DNA of 64,000 nt. Source: Nymphaea colorata (lineage: Eukaryota; Streptophyta; Magnoliopsida; Nymphaeales; Nymphaeaceae). The stretch is taken from positions 22,687,002-22,751,001 of the forward strand of contig NC_045148.1 in NCBI RefSeq assembly GCF_008831285.2. Reading direction: 5' to 3'. The notes below the pieces were generated by a model, which was not told where the DNA came from, did not search any database, and saw only the letters and a list, made by a program, of their open reading frames with translations. The position numbers were made by a program, and so were the translations under genes. This document shows, piece after piece, positions 59,333-64,000 of this stretch (positions are counted from its first letter, which is position 1; every line of letters starts with the position of its first letter).

Positions 59333-59486
59333 GCCTGCCCGACCTGCCCATTTTTTTCTTTTTTTTACCTGGCCGGCCCTTAGGTTTGATAGCAGAATAA
59401 ACTCTACAATATACATTGATTTTCTTTTGGCATATGCAACCGTTCACATCGAAGCACCCTACACATTTTTAAATTGCAATGTTCTC

Positions 59487-59488
<2 letters not shown>

Positions 59489-59519
<31 letters not shown>
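59489..59519. repeat. (AG)n microsatellite
   Basis: Counterpart, inverted, of the compound microsatellite at 18936-18988. Confidence 0.95.
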
Positions 59520-59523
<4 letters not shown>

Positions 59524-59649
59524 AAAATTAACATAACATTAATAAGTCCAACAAAAAGTTGAATTGAAAAAGTGATTACATCTAAAGATAGCTCTTAATT
59601 CCTGTAAGAAGTTGGAGTATGACCATTTCCCCATAGGTTACTGGAAATT

Positions 59650-60175
59650 AACCAGACATCATACAAAATAGAGGATGTCATGCACAACTAAGACAGTCTC
59701 ATTCCTCTAAATAATATCGTTTCTGGAGTTCCAAATGCCCCATACGTAAACAGTCATTCTCTAAATGGTATGCCATTTCTTTTTGTTTCTCACTCTAACT
59801 GGTCCATGGATCAAGGTTCTGAATTGTAGATATGTTTGTGACTTCAATATGAGCATAGACCAGGTAAGCGCATAAAGATCTCGAGACACTCGACAAAACC
59901 ACATCAGGTGAGTGGTAGACCTCAGCACAATAACATAAAGGACACTTGCTCCCAAGGTGAAAACCAGATCTTGTGAGGTTATTTTGAGTCTGAATGTGGT
60001 CCAATAGAATAAATCATGCAAGAATTTTGGATCGTCGAGTAGGACCCCAGCCCAAAGGAGGTTATGAGGAAACCAGTTGACACAGTTGGTTGAAGCAAGC
60101 TATATGCATGACGTATATAGAAACACCCTTCGCCATCTTGTGCCCATGAAAAAAGTGCTCTATGAAATAAATCCG
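59650..60175 (-). pseudogene. LINE-B ORF2 3' fragment, C3 copy
   Basis: Minus-strand counterpart of 18270-18790. It shows SWAQDGEGCFYIRHAYSLLQ, LTRSGFHLGSKCPLCYCAEV and VWGIWNSRNDII followed by a stop. Confidence 0.75.
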
Positions 60176-62075
60176 TCTTTGAAGGGTGAGAGGGGGAGAG
60201 AGTCAAGTCTTTCGAAAAAATAAACCTATATCTGAAAGTATGACTATAATTATACATGCATTCACATCGAAGCCACCCTGACTTTTTTAGTGGTTCTTCA
60301 TGCATTTTTATTAGTTGTTCACTGAACACATCTGCGTACATTTATATATTTTTTTCGACATCTGTCAACCATTCAATAGTATGACTATAAACTATCTCTG
60401 ATTATTTTAATAAAAGAGTATTTTGATTATTTCCAACCCTTGGCATGGTATCTTCTATTTGGACTTAACATATGATTGCGTTCTGAAAGTGATCAAACGT
60501 TTGTAATTTAATTTTAATTGTTTCGTTGTCTCGGCAACGCACATGCATTTAATTAGTGAGGTTTTAGAAATAATTGCTCAAAACACTGGTTTCGATCAGA
60601 TGGTTTTGTATATCTATTGGTTAAACTTTTTTTTTATCCCATGGCATATTCCATCCGTCGACTTTTCTCCCGCATACCAAGTCAAAAAACTTTAACAGAT
60701 AATTTTTTTGTGTTTGGATCATTTTCCAAGAGTGTCCTGTTGATTTCCTCCCTCAGAGGATTAATATTTCCTATTCACAAGAACGCATTCTTAAGTTGTT
60801 TGGGTGGCAAAACTCATTTTTTGCGGTAAAAACCGATTCTTCCTTCTAAGACACTGTTTCGTAAGGGTTTGGGTGATAAGAAATGCATGTTTTACAAAAA
60901 ATTATTTTTGGAAGAAAATATTTTACCAAAATTAATTAAAAACAAAAAACTGTTTTGATTCTATATCCAAACATACAAATCTTTTTTGCAAAACTAATTA
61001 AAAAATAATCTTTAAAAAACATTTTTCGTTAAATGTTTTTTTGTAGTGTGCCATTAAAACACTAGCACATCTGAGACTGAACATACAGAAATATTTCTGC
61101 AATCTTTCACAAAATTATACAAAGTGGCTCGATTCTTGGTCAAATAGTAATTCACCAGTCAACTCTTAAAGATCAAGAAACGTGCACTCAAGTTTTTGGA
61201 TGAATCTCAACGAGTTGCTTCGGCATGGAAGTCACTAAAATTATGAGGAATAATTTAAACAGTTGCCCTTTTATTGAAAATTGTCCATTTTATTTTTCTC
61301 TTCCTTGTAGATAATTTAGATTGAGATGAGTAATTTTGTAAATAATCCCTTTATTTTAATGGCTGATGCCCCTGCAGCTTCTTAAACCCATTAATACGTA
61401 ACTCGCTGATTTTCCATTGGCCCGTTCAGTGCCACAGCAAATTCAATACTTGGGAGACAATACCCTTGGAGTCCAGGCTTTACCTTTTCCTCTTTAAGAA
61501 TTAGGACTTTCTCCAACACTTCAGCGCTCTACCTTGTCAATTAGAGTGTAATATTTTGCAGCTTTAGTAGTTTTCATGGAAATCAGACTGAAGAGCACTT
61601 TCGAGGACTCGCCAGCCCGATCAATGAGTCTTGAAGGGTCAGTTCAGCTGCACAGCCTCACTTTGGTGAGCGGGGAGGTTAGTGTAACAGAGAACCTGAG
61701 ATCAGATGCAAACAATTAGTCGAAGAAGCGGAGCATAGACCCGGCGGGGCACACTCACTCTAACGGCAACCTTTTGGGAACAGCTGTTTAAGCCGTTAAG
61801 TGTAGGTGCTTTCTAGAGGTTGCAGATAGTTCTTCCTATTTGACCCTAAACTGATCGATCTGGCCAGGTTCAAACAAGCTCTACCAGGCTTTCGAGGACC
61901 GAGCCCATGCATGTGGCAAAAATATGGGAACGACTTGTGGCTAGGGGTGAAAGGCCAAACAAGACCGGATATAGCTCGTTTTCCTTGAAATCTATTCCAA
62001 AAGGAATCTCGGTGCATCGCAAAAGACCCGATCAATAAGTAGATTAATATTATATGTCTGAAAGAGAAGTCCACT

Positions 62076-62509
62076 TAGGGCTGCACAACAAGTTGAGCCA
62101 GCTCGAGCTCGACTCGATCGAACTCACTCGTTGAAGCTCAACTTGAACCTGACTTGTTTATTAACGAGTTGAGCTTGAGTTCAAATGTATGCTCGAAATG
62201 TTAAACGAGTTGAGTTCGAGTTGTAAGAACTCAACTCGACTCGACTATACAATAAATATTGAATTATAACGACAAAAAATCTAAATAAGTAAAAACTAAA
62301 CGAGTTAATACAGTTTGACAAGTTAAAAGAAACAAGACATGTTTAACATAAATGAGTTCACTGAGTCGAGTTTGTGCCCAATGTTGTATCATCGAGTCAA
62401 GCTTGAGCTTATTCTGGAGCTTGAGTCGAGTTTGACCTCGAGTTTTCTGAGTGAAGTCGACTCGAGCTGACCCAACTAGAGCTCGACTTGACTCGTGCAT
62501 GCAGCCCTG
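62076..62509. mobile_element. hAT-like MITE, C3 copy (inverted)
   Basis: Begins TAGGGCTGCACAACAAG and ends GCATGCAGCCCTG. The flanks AGTCCACT and GGTCCACC are each one change away from GGTCCACT, the reverse complement of the intact duplication in C2. Confidence 0.85.
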
Positions 62510-64000
62510 GGTCCACCATATATTACAAAGAACGAAACCCTATTTTTAGGTTTTGGTATGAAACCAAGCCATGGTCTGCCGAAGCCAATTCGACCTATAA
62601 AGGAACAAAAAGGAGAAAACTGGAAAATCATTGGAATTTGGGAAATAGTTGGCAAATACAGGATGCCTAACTCGTTAATTATATGTCGGTTGATATCAAC
62701 TAATTTGAAAGTGAATTTTTTGTTGTTTTTTTTTCTATTTGTAGATAAAAGTTATATAGAAAATATAAATTAATCAAGATCAGAATATGCCTAACGACAG
62801 GTTGTGAGCCAAACAGAAAAATATATACCATGTTTGAAAAATATATACCAAGTTTGGTAACCCAAAAAACCAGCTATGCTTTGTGTCTATATTTGTTTCG
62901 ACATGCGTGATGGTCGATTGAGCAGAAAATTTCATACGATCCTCCCCAATTTTTTGAAAAAATATGATAACAGATATTAATAAAAATAACTTAGCAAATA
63001 GTATAACTAAAATGTTTTTGCTGTTTTTCGTAATTAAAAGAGAAACCAATTTTCTAAGACTTTAACTCACTAATATTTCATTTGTTTTTTTTGTAAAAAA
63101 ATCAACTCTCTCTCTCCCCTCTCTCTCGCTGCCCCCCCTCCAAAAAAAATAGTAATAATAAATAAAATTCAATTATGGGTTGTTCATTCATTGGTGCACT
63201 GTTTGGGATGTCCACTGTACATGAGCGTCCACAATCCCTGAAAATGTTGTTGTTGTCTTAAAGATATGCACAATGAGCTAGAATCAAAAGATTAATTGGC
63301 ACCATTTTGGGGATTTTGTTCAGACTTGTTAGAAACCGACACGCACCACTTTTATTAATGACTTTTCAAAATATTTTTGTAAAATACTTAATACCTTCAA
63401 TATTAATTAATTTTGAATAATTTACTGTGGAAATTTAATATCCTCCTATGTGTTAATCTCCAATCCTGATACCAATTAACTAAGCTAAACATGCCAAATT
63501 GTTTCGTTCTACAACAAGGAATAGATGCTTCCATATTTATTCAGAAATTAGTATATAGCTTTTATAGCTCCTTTAAGCACCAAATTAATTATATATCTTC
63601 AGGGAGTTCTAGACTTAAATATTGCTCTTTTAATATTTTGGCAACATATTAGGTTAAAACTAGCTAAGTGGTTTACAGGTTCTTACGTAACAGATTATGT
63701 GCTTTTCACAAGGATAAACAATAGGAATATTTGCAATTATTTGTTGTGTTAAGAATAAAATTCACATGAAATGGAGACACTTTGGGCGTTACTCTCTTCC
63801 ACTGTAAAACATGGGGAAACAAATGGAGGCTCCCGAAATGTCTTAATATATTTTAATATAATGTCTAGGAAGAAGAACTTAATATAAAACATTGGGACTT
63901 GTTATATATGCACTGTTTTAATATATTTTAATATAATGTCAAGAAAGAAGAACTTAAATTAATTCACGCATTATTGCACCGCAAACTACTCCATACATTA

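Larger units (their letters stand above)
59333..64000. repeat. Block C with attached B3, copy C3, inverted
   Basis: Reverse complement of about 19150 down to 14640, then of the segment found at 31341-31400. It carries the LINE-B fragment and hence derives from the C1-B3 arrangement, but it keeps the full MITE and the 0.5 kb (about 61530-62070) that C1 lost. Confidence 0.92.

Overview
This is nuclear DNA of a flowering plant. The evidence is Ty1/copia elements primed by initiator tRNA-Met, plant-type LINEs with an RNase-H-like zinc-knuckle tail, hAT- and CACTA-like miniature elements, a decayed copy of a nuclear plastid-protease gene (ClpR4-like), a captured piece of plastid ndhH, and many (AG/CT)n microsatellites. 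The species cannot be named from the sequence alone. Almost all of the window is repeat-derived. Only one gene looks intact: a five-exon minus-strand gene at 40.2-42.5 kb of unknown function.

Layout. 1-10.5 kb (block B1) repeats in the same orientation at 48.4-59.2 kb (block B2). Both copies carry a hAT-like MITE, a minus-strand copia LTR with the start of gag, a tiny CACTA-like element and a minus-strand LINE (LINE-A). LINE-A runs on to about 13.2 kb in B1 but is cut by a 100-N gap in B2. 13.8-19.2 kb (block C1, followed by a partial third copy of B up to about 20.0 kb) is repeated directly at 44.3-48.4 kb (C2) and inverted at 59.3-64.0 kb (C3). The ancestral arrangement therefore looks like a C-B unit present several times. 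21.9-22.5 kb holds a ClpR4-like pseudogene. 23.4-26.35 kb is a broken plus-strand copia element. 28.8-29.8 kb carries minus-strand copia LTR/primer-site and gag remnants. 29.8-31.8 kb is a degenerate ATCTCAT-rich segment repeated at 43.5-44.8 kb. 34-36.3 kb is a third, very decayed LINE on the minus strand. 38.18-38.64 kb is a complete TRIM, a miniature LTR retrotransposon with a perfect 5-bp target duplication.

No gene set acts as a system or operon here. The value of the window is as a record of genome turnover: nested insertions whose relative ages can be read by comparing the duplicated blocks. The clearest case is a 0.38-kb plastid ndhH fragment that sits inside a copia gag remnant in B2 and is absent from B1. 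The orientation of everything right of the N gap is suspect, because flipping it would restore collinearity with the first block.

All domain calls were made by eye from translated motifs and no database search was run. Identities are hand-counted only where stated.
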